From assembly GCA_021496505.1 (NCBI GenBank), contig CP053031.1, positions 1,604,001-1,668,000 on the forward strand: 64,000 nucleotides of DNA, given 5' to 3'. The position numbers were made by a program, and so were the translations under genes. This stretch comes from Thermoleophilia bacterium SCSIO 60948 (GTDB lineage Bacteria; Actinomycetota; Thermoleophilia; Solirubrobacterales; 70-9). The notes below the pieces were generated by a model. That model was not told the DNA's origin. It searched no databases and saw only the letters and a program-made list of their open reading frames with translations. Shown piece after piece: positions 17,952 to 27,138 of this stretch; positions within the stretch are counted from its first letter, which is position 1, and every line of letters starts with the position of its first letter.

Positions 17952-19843
17952 CCCCGACCCCCGTCGGGTGGGAAAGGCCCCCAACGGTTCTCGTCCTCAG
18001 GGCCCGGCCACACCCTCTCCAGGTCGATAGCGAGGGAGGTTCCACGATCCTGAATGCGGTCCTCGTTCCAGGTCTCTTCCCGCACCAAAGCAGCGTTCAG
18101 TTCGAGTTTGCTGTGTTTCTCAAGCTCCGCGCGCTTAGCCTCCCAAGGATCGTTCCCCATTGCAGGGTTGAGGCGATCATTGGTCAGGGTCAGGTTGCCG
18201 ATTCTATTGACGTGCTGCTCGCGCAGTAGCTCGGCCGCCGGCCTCGCTTCGGAAGTCGTCTCTACAGGCCAGTGCTCTCGCCACTTCTGCGGTATGACGT
18301 GCTCAACCTGCAGTCGTGGGTAGTCAAACTCGAGACTCTCGCTTTTCATGGCGTCGCTCTGAAGCAAGCGGTCAATCTCGCCGAGCAGCAATCTAAGCCG
18401 CTCTTGGTTCATGCCTCCCGGTCCGTAATACCGACCGAACCGGAAAGACTCGTCCACGTCACTCAGGGCGGGCCATACGTATCCCGCGGGCGACCCGCGC
18501 AGGGCGTCAATAACGCCCCGCGCAACGTCCTCGCTCGCCTGAGCCGCCGCAAGGACCTCGACAAACACTGGTCCATACCCACGCGTTTGCATCTTGGCCG
18601 CCATTCGACGTATTACGAATGATTCGATCGCGAGGACGGCACGCTCGCGATCAGTAGCGGATATTCGGGCGGGCGTTTCGACAAAGAGCCAGAGCATGAC
18701 CGGCATCGCCACGGTGATGTTGAGGCTCTGGATCCTCCGGAAGGCGGTCAACTCGGCATCGGAAGGTCCCTCGCGTCGGCCGTTGAGGGCCTCGTAGGCG
18801 TCCGCATATCGCCCCAGGGTCTCTAGTGCTTCGAATGGCGCGATCCCTGACTCGTCGAGCCAGCGCCGGAACTCGCCGTAGAGCCGTCCGACATTGATCG
18901 TGCGTCCCGTCTGCGCGATGAGCCAGTCGCCCAAGAGCCAATCTTGTCGGGCCCTTTGTGCGTGTCCCGTGCCCTCGAGTTGCAGCCACCAGACTGACTC
19001 ATCATCGAACCGTCGCCATACGCCTTCATAGAGTTCCTCGGGGTTATGGCCAAGCGCTTGGGCCCGAAGGAACAGAAGGTTCTTGACAAGATCGGTGGCC
19101 GACAAGGGTGTGTTCCGCGCATTCAAGGCCTCGAAGATGACCTGAGCGTCATCCGCGTCCTCAAGGTCGATCACGACCAGCTTCACGAGACCCAACAGGG
19201 TCGCGACCAAGAGATTTGCACGTGATTCGATCGGGTCGTCCGGTCCGAACGGATCGAATGGAATCTCCCCGTCGGCTAGGAAATCGGCGGCGGTTGAGGC
19301 GAAGAACTCTCTGCCCGCGGCGAACAGTGAGTCGTCGGCTGGCGGTGCGACCGGGTTCATCGCCGCCTCGAACAGTGGGCGCTCTGAAACGCGCGGAGAA
19401 ACCTTAGAAAGCTGTGAGGGTGAAACGACCTCGTCGTCGTTCTGAGTGACCTTCCGCAAGCGCGCACGGAGTTTGGTGTTGCTGCCAAGCTCCTCGATCG
19501 CGTCAAGCACTCCGCGAAGCAACAACTGAAGCGTCGTGAGCCTTTGCTGCCCGTCGACTACCAGTCGACTGTCTACGTCGCCCGTCATCACTGGCTGGTC
19601 CTCGATTACTAAGGCGCCGAGAAAGTGAGGCGCCGCTGACTGGTCCGCGGTCGCCGCGTCCTGACCGTGGGCGTTGGCTTCCTTCCTAGCCTCAGCGAGC
19701 CTGATAGCCGTGGCCTCGATGTCGTCCCAGAGAGGCTCCCATTGCTTCTCACGGACCCACACATAGGGCCGCTGGTAGACCGGGACTACGAACTGCCGTT
19801 CTCCCTGAAAGACCGTCTGCAGGGTACGAGTATCCGCCTTCAT
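17948..19843 (-). CDS. DUF262/DUF1524 nuclease (GmrSD-like)
   Basis: The 631-residue protein starts at ATG 19843. The N-terminal DUF262 domain shows VPVYQRPYVW (21-29) and VDGQQRLTTLQLLLRG, the ParB-like NTP-binding signature. The C-terminal DUF1524 domain has the HNH-type motif LQVEHVIPQKW followed by HVNRIGNLTLT. This is the fused GmrSD arrangement known for modification-dependent restriction; related DUF262 proteins also act in BREX and other defence systems. It is convergent with, and overlaps by 4 bp, the MmeI-like gene. Upstream codons to 20026 run through the SDR repeat and are not part of the gene. Confidence 0.9.
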   Translation of the reverse strand: MKADTRTLQTVFQGERQFVVPVYQRPYVWVREKQWEPLWDDIEATAIRLAEARKEANAHGQDAATADQSAAPHFLGALVIEDQPVMTGDVDSRLVVDGQQRLTTLQLLLRGVLDAIEELGSNTKLRARLRKVTQNDDEVVSPSQLSKVSPRVSERPLFEAAMNPVAPPADDSLFAAGREFFASTAADFLADGEIPFDPFGPDDPIESRANLLVATLLGLVKLVVIDLEDADDAQVIFEALNARNTPLSATDLVKNLLFLRAQALGHNPEELYEGVWRRFDDESVWWLQLEGTGHAQRARQDWLLGDWLIAQTGRTINVGRLYGEFRRWLDESGIAPFEALETLGRYADAYEALNGRREGPSDAELTAFRRIQSLNITVAMPVMLWLFVETPARISATDRERAVLAIESFVIRRMAAKMQTRGYGPVFVEVLAAAQASEDVARGVIDALRGSPAGYVWPALSDVDESFRFGRYYGPGGMNQERLRLLLGEIDRLLQSDAMKSESLEFDYPRLQVEHVIPQKWREHWPVETTSEARPAAELLREQHVNRIGNLTLTNDRLNPAMGNDPWEAKRAELEKHSKLELNAALVREETWNEDRIQDRGTSLAIDLERVWPGPEDENRWGPFPPDGGRG

Positions 19844-19925
19844 GCGCCGCCCATCATTACTGCTCGGCCAGCAGCCGCGCCTCACTGGCTCCTTTTTGAG
19901 CGGTAGAGATGCCTCGGCCCTAGCC

Positions 19926-20120
19926 TTCGAGAGCAAGATGACCGCGTTCATGCTCGGTGAGCCCGAGGCCCGCAGCGCGGTTGAGTCGACGATCCCTCTC
20001 GCGCGGATCGGCGAGCCCGATGACATCGCCGGCCTCGCGATCTTCCTCGCCTCGCGCGCCGGCGCCTACCTGACCGCGACGGTCATCCCACTCGACGGCG
20101 GCTACTCGGGCGCGGGCTGA
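19926..20120 (+). pseudogene. Truncated 3' fragment of the SDR gene
   Basis: The last 65 codons of the SDR at 14100, with a few substitutions (for example GGC to GCG and GCA to GAG codons), have no start and no N-terminal domains. It restores the original 3' context next to the gene ending at 20102. It is the right half of the island repeat. Confidence 0.85.
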
Positions 20121-20127
20121 TCCGGGC
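19926..20127. repeat. 202-bp direct repeat, right copy
   Basis: This matches 14694-14895. Positions 20022-20127 are identical to 14790-14895. The copy overlaps the last codons of the minus-strand gene ending at 20102. Confidence 0.9.
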
Positions 20128-20683
20128 TCGCGGCGGCTCGGTCCCTGCGGCGGCGGTCCGCGCCTTCGACTCGGAGCCTCGCGCTGAGCCGGTAGGGCTT
20201 CTGGCCCTCGTAGCGCGCGATGACCTCCACCCGGGCCCGGAAATCGGGATCGCGGCGCACGAAGCGCCGCCCGCCGGCATCGAGCCGCAGTCGCAGCTGC
20301 TCGCGATCGGCGCCGACGACGCTCGTCAGCACCTTCGAGATGGTTCTCTGCTTCGGCTTGCCGCGCTCCTGCGGGATGATCGCGACCAGGCGCGCCCGGA
20401 TCGTCGCCTCGGCCTCCGCCCTGATTCCGAAGCGCAGGCCGTCCGAGCGCAGGCGCGAGGCCCGCAGGGTCTCGGGCACGAACAGCGCCGGCTCGCCGTA
20501 GGGGTCGGGCGAGCCGGGGTCGGGCCGCTCGAACTCACTCGGGTCGTAGTCGATGATCGTCGGGTTGATCAGCGGCGTCCATTCGACCGTGAGCTTCGGC
20601 TCCGGGTAGACCGTCTCCGAATCCGGTGCCGGAAGCCCGATCCGCTCGCCGCGATCCCACGCGACCGTCAGCTCGCCGCTCAT
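20102..20683 (-). CDS. Hypothetical beta-rich protein, partner of the amidase
   Basis: ATG 20683 overlaps the amidase stop by 4 bp (ATGA), so the two form an operon. The 193-residue protein has no signal peptide and alternates beta strands (LTVEWTPLINPTIIDY, then LRFGIRAEAEATIRARLVAII, then RLRLDAGGRRFVRRD). I do not recognise the family. Its final residues are encoded within the SDR repeat copy, so the original 3' end may have been preserved or slightly changed by the island. Confidence 0.6.
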   Translation of the reverse strand: MSGELTVAWDRGERIGLPAPDSETVYPEPKLTVEWTPLINPTIIDYDPSEFERPDPGSPDPYGEPALFVPETLRASRLRSDGLRFGIRAEAEATIRARLVAIIPQERGKPKQRTISKVLTSVVGADREQLRLRLDAGGRRFVRRDPDFRARVEVIARYEGQKPYRLSARLRVEGADRRRRDRAAASPDQPAPE

Positions 20684-22646
20684 CGGGCCAGCGCCTCAGC
20701 CGAGATCAGCGGGTCCTGAGACAGCGCCGGGTCCTCCTCGGCCAGCGCCTGCGCGCGCTGAGGGGAGAGCCTTCGCGCGCCGTCCTTCGGCTCCGGATCA
20801 GGTGCGAGCGCCCGGTGATACTCGGGGTAGCGCTTCTGGTAGTCGATCATCGCCTGGACGAGGCTCGGCTCGCTGAACCGCGGGCCCTTGAACTGCGCCG
20901 AGATCGGCAGGCCCTTCGAGTCGAAGCCGATCGGGAAGCTCACCATCGGGAAGCTGAGGTTGTTGGCGAGCTGGTTGTTGCGCCGCGACGGATAGCTCTG
21001 CGTCGACTTCAGCGCGGGGCCGTCGCCGAGCGTCAGGACGACCATGAAGTCGACCCGGCGTCGTCGAACGCCTGCTTGTAGTTGGCGGCGAACTTGCGCC
21101 GCCGTCGCTCGCCCTCCTCACGGGCGAAGACGCTGACATCGGCCTGGATCTGGATCGCCGCCTCCCAGGTCTTCGTTCCGGTTCCGCTGGCCGACGTGCT
21201 CCCCGGCTGGCGGCCGTACTGGGCCAGCAGCAGCGACTCCTGCTCGTCCGAGCGGGTCTGCGCGAAGTCGCGGATCGCCTCGGTGTAGTGAATGTCGTAG
21301 CGATTCGAGTTGACGACCGCCGCCTGCGGGGTGACCGGGTAGTTGTCGATCGTCTGCAGGACGGTCGGGTCGGTGTAGTACGGGTTCGACTCCTCGGAGT
21401 AGTCGAGGTAATCGACGCCGTTGAACTCGACGACCGTCGCGCCCATCCCCTCGAGCTCGCCGATCAGGCGCTCGAACGCCGCGGCGCTGTCGGGACCGTA
21501 GAGCGACTGCGGATCGACGCCGCGCTGGACGCCGGCGGGCGTGGTCAGCCAGTCGGTCTTGTTGATCCCGATCGTGATCCCGGCCAGCGGACTCGATCCA
21601 CTGCGCGGCTTGAGCGAGAACGGACCGAAACCGGGCGGAACGGCCAGCGTCAGCGGGTCTCCGAACGGATCCTCGCCGAGGATCGCGTTGTAGAAGAGCG
21701 CGCAGTCACGCGCGGAGCGCCCGATCGGGCCGATCGTGTCGAGGCCCGGGGACAGCGGCATGACGCCGGAGGTCGAGGCGAGGCCGAGCGACGGCTTGAT
21801 CGCGCTCGCGCCGTTGCAGGCGGCCGGGAAGATGATCGACCCGCCGGTCTCCTCCCCCATCGCGATCGAGCACATCCGCGCGATCGGAGCCACCCCGGAG
21901 CCCCGGCTCGATCCACCGGGTACGTAGTCGAGGTCCCAGGCGTTCGACGAGAAGGTCCCGGCGATCGTCCCAGAGAACGCCGAGGCGATCGTGATCCCGA
22001 GCGGGACCGCGCCCTGCGCCCGGAGCTTCGCGACGGCGAAGGAGTCATCGAGCGCGACGTTGCCCTCGTAGGCGACCGTGCCGTTCAGCTGGCGGAATCC
22101 TCGCGTCGCCACGGAGTCCTTGAGACCCATCGGTATGCCGCAAAGAAGCGGCGCCGCCTCGCCCGTGCGCCGGGCCTTTCGCAGCCGCCTGTCGGCCGCT
22201 CTGGCGGCGGCGAGGGCGCCTTCCTCGTCGATCCGCACGAACGCGTTGTAGAGACCGTTGTCGCCGTAGGTCTCGAACGGCCCGTTGACCTCCGCGATCC
22301 GATCGAGGTAGTCCTGGGTGAGCTCGACCGACGTCAGCTCGCCTGCCTGAAGCAGGACGGCCTGCTGGATCAGCAGCATCTCGATCGGCTCGAGGTTCTC
22401 GCCGCGGACCTCGGCGACGCTCGGCAGCTCCGAGGCGCTCGTGGAGCGACGGCGGCGGCGTGCGGCCGCCGGTGCGGCCAGGGCGCCGGCGCCCACGCCG
22501 GTCACGCCCAAGGCGCCCGCCGCAGCGGCCACCGCCCCCGATCGCGTGACGAACGATCGCCGGGTCAGGTCGTCGGGTCGGATCGCCGCGTCTTGCGGGT
22601 TAACGCGTTCGGACGATGCGTCGGGCGCGGTCGCGTTCTCGCTCAA
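20680..22646 (-). pseudogene. Amidase-signature enzyme with a one-base frameshift
   Basis: The first frame (22646-21033) carries a twin-arginine signal (TRRSFVTRSG) and the amidase signature: catalytic Lys in GIPMGLKDSV, then GGSSRGSG and MGEETGGSIIFPA with the Ser-Ser pair. The second frame (to 20680) carries the conserved end (FPIGFDSKGLPISAQFKG). They join near 21056-21062, where DDAG should continue as VDFMVVL but one G appears missing from a GGGG run. TTG 22646 is the likely start, with AAGGACC upstream. This is either a genuine inactivation or a sequencing error in a homopolymer; the substrate is unknown. Confidence 0.75.
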
Positions 22647-22803
22647 GAGGTCCTTCGGTAGGGGGTCTGCGAACGGAGCCCGCAAGCTAGGCCGACCCCG
22701 TGCGGCTACGAATGGACTGTCGAACAGACTCCGGATCCACTCGCTGGACCGTCGATACAAAGGCTCTTCGAGAGCGGTCGGCGCCCGAGCGCCCCGGGGT
22801 CGC

Positions 22804-23400
22804 TCAGAAGAGCTCGATCTCTTCGCGGCTGACGCTGAAGCCGCTCGGCGCGGTCCCGTCGCCGATGTATCCGCAGGTGAGCAGTCCGTTCTCGTACTCG
22901 CAGACGTAGCCGAGCTCGTTGATCGATTCGCCATCGGCGAGCCGGGTCGCCCCCGGGTCGACGACGGTGTCGGAGACGCAGAGGAACTCCGAGCCGCGCT
23001 GGGACACGCCGACCGAGTCGCCCCAGTCGAAGTCGCAGTCCGGCGGCTTCGGGTCCGCCTTCCAATCGTGCTCGGGGACGTCGCAGCGGAGCTCGTTCTC
23101 GCCCATCGAGCACGAGACGTCTCCGTCCTCGGTCTGAAAGGTCACGAGACCTGAGCCGGCGCCCGGCACCGAGATCGTGTCGAGCGGGTCCCCGTCGGTC
23201 AGCGCCGCCCGGCCGCCGGCCGACGCGCTCGCACCGAGCCCGCCGGTGGCCCCTGTCGATCCGGTGGGTCCCGTCGCGCCCTCTGTCGCCGAGGTCGACG
23301 TGGACGTGGAGGGCAGCGGCTCGTCGTCGCCACACGCGGAGAGGACGAGCGCCAGGATCAGCGTGATCGCGGCGCCGAGCGCCCGCATCGTGGACTTCAT
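22804..23400 (-). CDS. Putative lipoprotein
   Basis: From ATG 23400 the protein starts with a lipoprotein signal peptide, lipobox LVLSAC, then a Ser/Thr/Gly-rich linker (TSTSATEGATGPTGSTGATG). The C-terminal domain has six cysteines (VSCSM, LRCDV, DCDF, FLCVS, YVCEY, LTCGY) that could form three disulfides. It is presumably anchored outside the membrane. The function is unknown; the domain resembles cysteine-rich domains found in actinobacterial lipoproteins and kinases. Confidence 0.75.
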   Translation of the reverse strand: MKSTMRALGAAITLILALVLSACGDDEPLPSTSTSTSATEGATGPTGSTGATGGLGASASAGGRAALTDGDPLDTISVPGAGSGLVTFQTEDGDVSCSMGENELRCDVPEHDWKADPKPPDCDFDWGDSVGVSQRGSEFLCVSDTVVDPGATRLADGESINELGYVCEYENGLLTCGYIGDGTAPSGFSVSREEIELF

Positions 23401-23454
23401 CCGGGTGAACCTAGACCCGCCCGAACAGCTCCGCAACGGGACGCCTGGCGGGTC

Positions 23455-24756
23455 TCACCAGTTGCGCATCGAGGCGTTGAAGATGTGTGCGAGGTCGTCG
23501 GCGGAGGGGTCGCGGGGTGCGATGTTGAGGAGTCGCTGCTGCTTGAGCGCGCCGTCGACGAGTTCCGGCACATCGTCCTCGGAGTAGCCGAGCTCGGCGA
23601 CGCCGCTCGGCGCGCCGACGTCTCGCATCAGCGCGAGCAGGATCTCGGGGAGCGTGTCGGGTCCCGGGTCCGGGATCGCCTCGCCCGCGAGCAGCTCCGC
23701 GACCTCGTGGTGGCGCTCCGGCGCCGCCTCGTAGGTGAAGCGGAAAGCCGCCGGCGAGGTGACGATGACCGACCAGCCGTGCGGGACGAAGCCGTGGTCG
23801 GTTGGGTAGCCCGCCGGCCGGAACTCGTGCTTCAGCCCGGCGATCGGATACGCGCAGGCGTGCGGGATGTGGACGCCCGCCGACCCGAACCCGACGCCGG
23901 CCATCGTCGCCGCGAGCATCATCCGCCCACGCGCCTCGATGTCCTCGGCGTCGGCCACCGCGCGGCGCAGGTAGCGCCCGCCGAACTCGAGCGCTTTCGC
24001 CGACCAGACGTCGGCGACGGGGTTCGCGCCCTGGTAGGGCGGCCGATCGTCCGGTGACTCCGGGGCTGGGCGCGAGTCGAAGGGCTTCGAGATGTAGCTC
24101 TCGGCGGCGTGGCAGACGACGTCGAGGCCAGTCGAGGAGGTCACCTCCGCGGCGACCGTCCGCGTCAGATCGGGATCGACGATCCCCTGGGTCGGGCGCA
24201 TGTAGCGGTGCGAGATGCCCGACTTGACCCGCAGATCGGGGAGATCGAGGATCGCGACCGTCGTCGCCTCGCTTCCGGTTCCGGCCGTGGTCGGGATCGC
24301 GAGGTGCGGACCGAGCGGCGCGGACGGCTTCCGCCCCTCGCCGACCGGCGGGTTGACGAACTCGATCAGCGAAGCGGGGTCGACCGCTTCGGAGTTGACG
24401 AGATTGGCGACCTTCGCCGTGTCGATCGACGAGCCGCCGCCGACCGAGACGATGCCGTCGACCCCCGCCTCGCGGACCGCCTCGCACGCCTCGACGAGCG
24501 AGTCGATCGTCGGCTCGACCCTCGAGCGGTCGTAGACCTCGACCTCGATGCCCTCGGCCTCGATCACCTCGCGGACGCGATCGGCGTGACCGGCCTCGCG
24601 AACGCCGGGGTCCGTGACGAGCATCGCGCGTGACACCCCGAGACGCCGCAGCTCCCACCCGGCCTCCGCCGAGGCCCCCGGCCCGTACTTGATCGGGGTC
24701 GCCTCGAGGGTGAAGACCGACTCGTTGCCCGCCGCGCTCTGGGTCATGGCGGCCAA
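23455..24756 (-). CDS. Iron-dependent alcohol dehydrogenase, hydroxyacid-oxoacid transhydrogenase-like
   Basis: The protein is a 433-residue group III (Fe) alcohol dehydrogenase with GGGSSIDTAK for NAD binding and PTTAGTGSE. Several segments match the ADHFE1/HOT subfamily rather than simple butanol dehydrogenases: RVEPT near 85, YQGANPVADVW, GVHIPHACAYPI and DHGFVPHGWSV. HOT oxidises 4-hydroxybutyrate while reducing 2-oxoglutarate to 2-hydroxyglutarate, using bound nicotinamide. The metal ligands are expected in GLDVVCHA and HACAY-type segments. No GABA or hydroxybutyrate genes lie nearby. The subfamily call is from memory of the family. Confidence 0.85.
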   Translation of the reverse strand: MAAMTQSAAGNESVFTLEATPIKYGPGASAEAGWELRRLGVSRAMLVTDPGVREAGHADRVREVIEAEGIEVEVYDRSRVEPTIDSLVEACEAVREAGVDGIVSVGGGSSIDTAKVANLVNSEAVDPASLIEFVNPPVGEGRKPSAPLGPHLAIPTTAGTGSEATTVAILDLPDLRVKSGISHRYMRPTQGIVDPDLTRTVAAEVTSSTGLDVVCHAAESYISKPFDSRPAPESPDDRPPYQGANPVADVWSAKALEFGGRYLRRAVADAEDIEARGRMMLAATMAGVGFGSAGVHIPHACAYPIAGLKHEFRPAGYPTDHGFVPHGWSVIVTSPAAFRFTYEAAPERHHEVAELLAGEAIPDPGPDTLPEILLALMRDVGAPSGVAELGYSEDDVPELVDGALKQQRLLNIAPRDPSADDLAHIFNASMRNW

Positions 24757-24757
24757 G

Positions 24758-26143
24758 CTACCCGCTGCGCGGCGTTCGCGGGCGGCGCAGCGCGAACGCC
24801 GTCAGGGCGAGGACTGCCGACAGCGCCGAGCCGATCAGGATCGCCGCCTTGGCCTCCGCGAGCTCCTCGCCTGTCAGCGCGAGATCGGCGATGAAGATCG
24901 CGACCGTGAACCCGATCCCGGCGATCAGCCCGAGCGGCGCGAAGGCTCCAACCGTGATCCCCGGCGGCATCGAGCCGCCGAACCCGCGAACGGCGAGTCC
25001 GCTGGCCAGGAGCAGCCCGAGCGGCTTGCCGAGCAGGAGTCCCGCGACGATCCCGAGGCCGATCGGCTGCGTGAACACGCCCGAGAGCACTTCGCCGCTC
25101 AGCGGAATGCCGGCGTTGGCGAGGGCGAACAGGGGCAGGATCAGGTAGGCGCTCCACGGGTGCAGCTTGTGCTCCATCCGCGTCAGCGGCGCCGCCGCCT
25201 CGCGCGCAAGGCGAGCGGTGCTGATCATGGTCCCCTCCTCGATCTCCTTGTCGTCGGTCTGGAGCACCCGCCGGAGGTCGTGGGTGATCGCCTCGGCCGT
25301 CACGTCGGGGTCGTGGAAGGGGCGCGCCGGCGTCAGCAGGCCGATGATCACCCCGGCGATCGTCGCGTGGACGCCGGACTCGTGCATCGTGATCCACAGG
25401 AGCCCCGCGAGCGCGACGTATGCCGAGATCATCCGCACCCCGGCCCGATTGAATGCCCATACCAGCGCGGCCGCTCCCAGCGCTCCGCCGAGCCAGACCA
25501 GCGACAGATCGCTCGTATAGAAGATCGCGATGACGACGATCGTCCCGATGTCGTCGGCGATCGCGACCGTCAGTAGGAACGCGCGTAGGCCGCTCGGTGC
25601 CATGCGGCCGATCGCGGCCAGGACAGCCAGCGCGAACGCGACGTCCGTGGCGATCGGGATCGCCCAGCCGCTCGGCTCCCCGCCCGAGCCCGAGTTGATC
25701 AGCAGGAAGAGGCCCGCCGGGACGACCATCCCGCCGATCGCGGCGGCGATCGGCACGGCCGCGACGCGCCTGTCGGCGAGGTCTCCGAACAGGAACTCGC
25801 GCTTGACCTCGAGCGCGATCAGGAAGAAGAAGACCGCCATCAGCAGGTCGCTGATCCAATGACGCAGCGACTCGTCGATCTCGAGCGAGCCGATCCCGAT
25901 CGCCAGGTGTTGGCTCCAGGCGTCCTCGTAGCCCCCCGGCGAGAGATTCGCCCAGACCAGCGCGGCGATCGCGCCGAGCAGGAGGACCGCGCCGCTGCCA
26001 GTCTCGACGGACAGGAAGCGCTCGAGCGGCCTGCCGAGCCGGCGCGGCACCGGCCGCTGCGAGCGAAGCCAGGGCCGCGGAAAGGGCTCGGGAGCGCGGA
26101 CCGCGGAGCGCTCCGAATAGGGGTCGAGCTCGTCGCCGGCCAT
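24758..26143 (-). CDS. nhaA: Na+/H+ antiporter NhaA
   Basis: The protein has about 11-12 hydrophobic segments over 461 residues. NhaA hallmarks are present: PIATDVAFAL, VAIADDIGTIVVIAIFY with the two adjacent Asp residues used for ion exchange, and FFFLIALEVKREF. The N-terminal cytoplasmic extension of about 45 residues is longer than in E. coli. It exports Na+ in exchange for protons. The stop lies one base from the start of the dehydrogenase gene downstream; co-transcription is possible. Confidence 0.95.
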   Translation of the reverse strand: MAGDELDPYSERSAVRAPEPFPRPWLRSQRPVPRRLGRPLERFLSVETGSGAVLLLGAIAALVWANLSPGGYEDAWSQHLAIGIGSLEIDESLRHWISDLLMAVFFFLIALEVKREFLFGDLADRRVAAVPIAAAIGGMVVPAGLFLLINSGSGGEPSGWAIPIATDVAFALAVLAAIGRMAPSGLRAFLLTVAIADDIGTIVVIAIFYTSDLSLVWLGGALGAAALVWAFNRAGVRMISAYVALAGLLWITMHESGVHATIAGVIIGLLTPARPFHDPDVTAEAITHDLRRVLQTDDKEIEEGTMISTARLAREAAAPLTRMEHKLHPWSAYLILPLFALANAGIPLSGEVLSGVFTQPIGLGIVAGLLLGKPLGLLLASGLAVRGFGGSMPPGITVGAFAPLGLIAGIGFTVAIFIADLALTGEELAEAKAAILIGSALSAVLALTAFALRRPRTPRSG

Positions 26144-26172
26144 CCGGTGCCGAGGCTATCCGCGCCCGCGCC

Positions 26173-27138
26173 TCAGGACGGGCGCACGGAGGGGTTGGCC
26201 CGGTACCAGTCGATCGCCTGCGCGAGGCCCTCGCGCAACCCGACCCGTGCCCGCCACCCGGTCAGCTCTGAGAGCTTCGAAGCGTCGACCCACTGCGAGC
26301 CGATCTCGCCGTCAGGGTTTCCCACGCCGCGGATGTCGGGCTCGACGCCGGTCCCGGCGAGCTCGGTGATCAGCGTGACCACCTCGCCGACCGCGTGGGG
26401 TTGCCCGCCGCCCGCGTTGAACGCCTCCCCCACCCCCTCGCCATCCGCCAGCGCCGCGTCGATCGCGAGGTAGGCGGCGACCGCGTCGAAGACGTGGAGG
26501 AGGTCGCGACGCGGTGAGCCGTCCGAGCGCAGGACGGGCGCCCGGCCGTCGAGGGCGGCGGCGATCGCCTCGGGGACGAGCCGCGACCAGTTCGTGTCGG
26601 CGCCCCCGTAGAGGTTCGCGAATCGGGTCACGGCGACGGACAGGCCGAACGCCGGCGCGTAGCTGCGCGCGATCACGTCCGCGGCTGACTTCGAGGCCTC
26701 GTATGGCGCAGCGGGACGCAGCTCCATCGACTCGCGGTAGGGGAGCTCGGGCGCCGGGCCGTAGGCCTTGTCGGACGAGGCCACGACGACCCGATCGACC
26801 TCGGCGGCGCGGCACGCCTCGAGAAGCACCCAGGTTCCGCGGACGTTTACGTCGAAGGTCTCGGCCGGATCCTCGGCCGCGGGTCCGACGAGCGTCTGCG
26901 CGGCGAGGTGGAAGACGGATTCGGCCCCCTCCGTCGCCTGCGCCACGGTGGAGGCGTCGCGGACATCGCCCTCGATCTGCTCGACCTCCGAGTCGAGGCC
27001 GAGGAGCGTCAGCGCCGAGGTCCGCCCCGCCGCGAGCGGCGTGCGATCGAGCGTCCTGACCCGCCGGCCCGCGTCGAGCAGGCCGCGGCAGAGCCACGCG
27101 CCCGCGAAGCCGCGCGCGCCGGTGACGAGAGCGCTCAC
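26173..27138 (-). CDS. CDP-glucose 4,6-dehydratase-like epimerase/dehydratase
   Basis: An extended SDR of 321 residues from GTG 27138, which overlaps the stop of the upstream gene (GTGA). VTGARGFAGAWL binds NAD(P); HLAAQTLV, SSDKAYG and YEASK are the typical core motifs, and LRSDGSPRRDLLHV the substrate loop. The pairing with a glucose-1-phosphate cytidylyltransferase and the pattern AAQ-LV-...-TF-xNVxGT fit RfbG, which makes CDP-4-dehydro-6-deoxyglucose for surface sugars. Other NDP-sugar dehydratases remain possible. Confidence 0.8.
   Translation of the reverse strand: MSALVTGARGFAGAWLCRGLLDAGRRVRTLDRTPLAAGRTSALTLLGLDSEVEQIEGDVRDASTVAQATEGAESVFHLAAQTLVGPAAEDPAETFDVNVRGTWVLLEACRAAEVDRVVVASSDKAYGPAPELPYRESMELRPAAPYEASKSAADVIARSYAPAFGLSVAVTRFANLYGGADTNWSRLVPEAIAAALDGRAPVLRSDGSPRRDLLHVFDAVAAYLAIDAALADGEGVGEAFNAGGGQPHAVGEVVTLITELAGTGVEPDIRGVGNPDGEIGSQWVDASKLSELTGWRARVGLREGLAQAIDWYRANPSVRPS

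Larger units (their letters stand above)
14896..20127. mobile_element. 5.2-kb restriction island in an SDR 3' end
   Basis: The island lies between the two copies of the SDR 3' end. It holds a 94-residue protein, an MmeI-like restriction-modification enzyme and a DUF262/DUF1524 nuclease. There is no integrase, transposase or tRNA. Genes here use less extreme GC3 (for example GTT, TTT and ATA-containing stretches) than neighbours, which supports transfer. The mechanism of entry is unknown; homologous exchange or action of a recombinase in trans would both leave this structure. Confidence 0.7.

Noticed and set aside
17948-20026. 692-codon version of the DUF262 gene
   Set aside because: The first 61 codons are antisense to the SDR repeat; ATG 19843 gives the normal DUF262 start.
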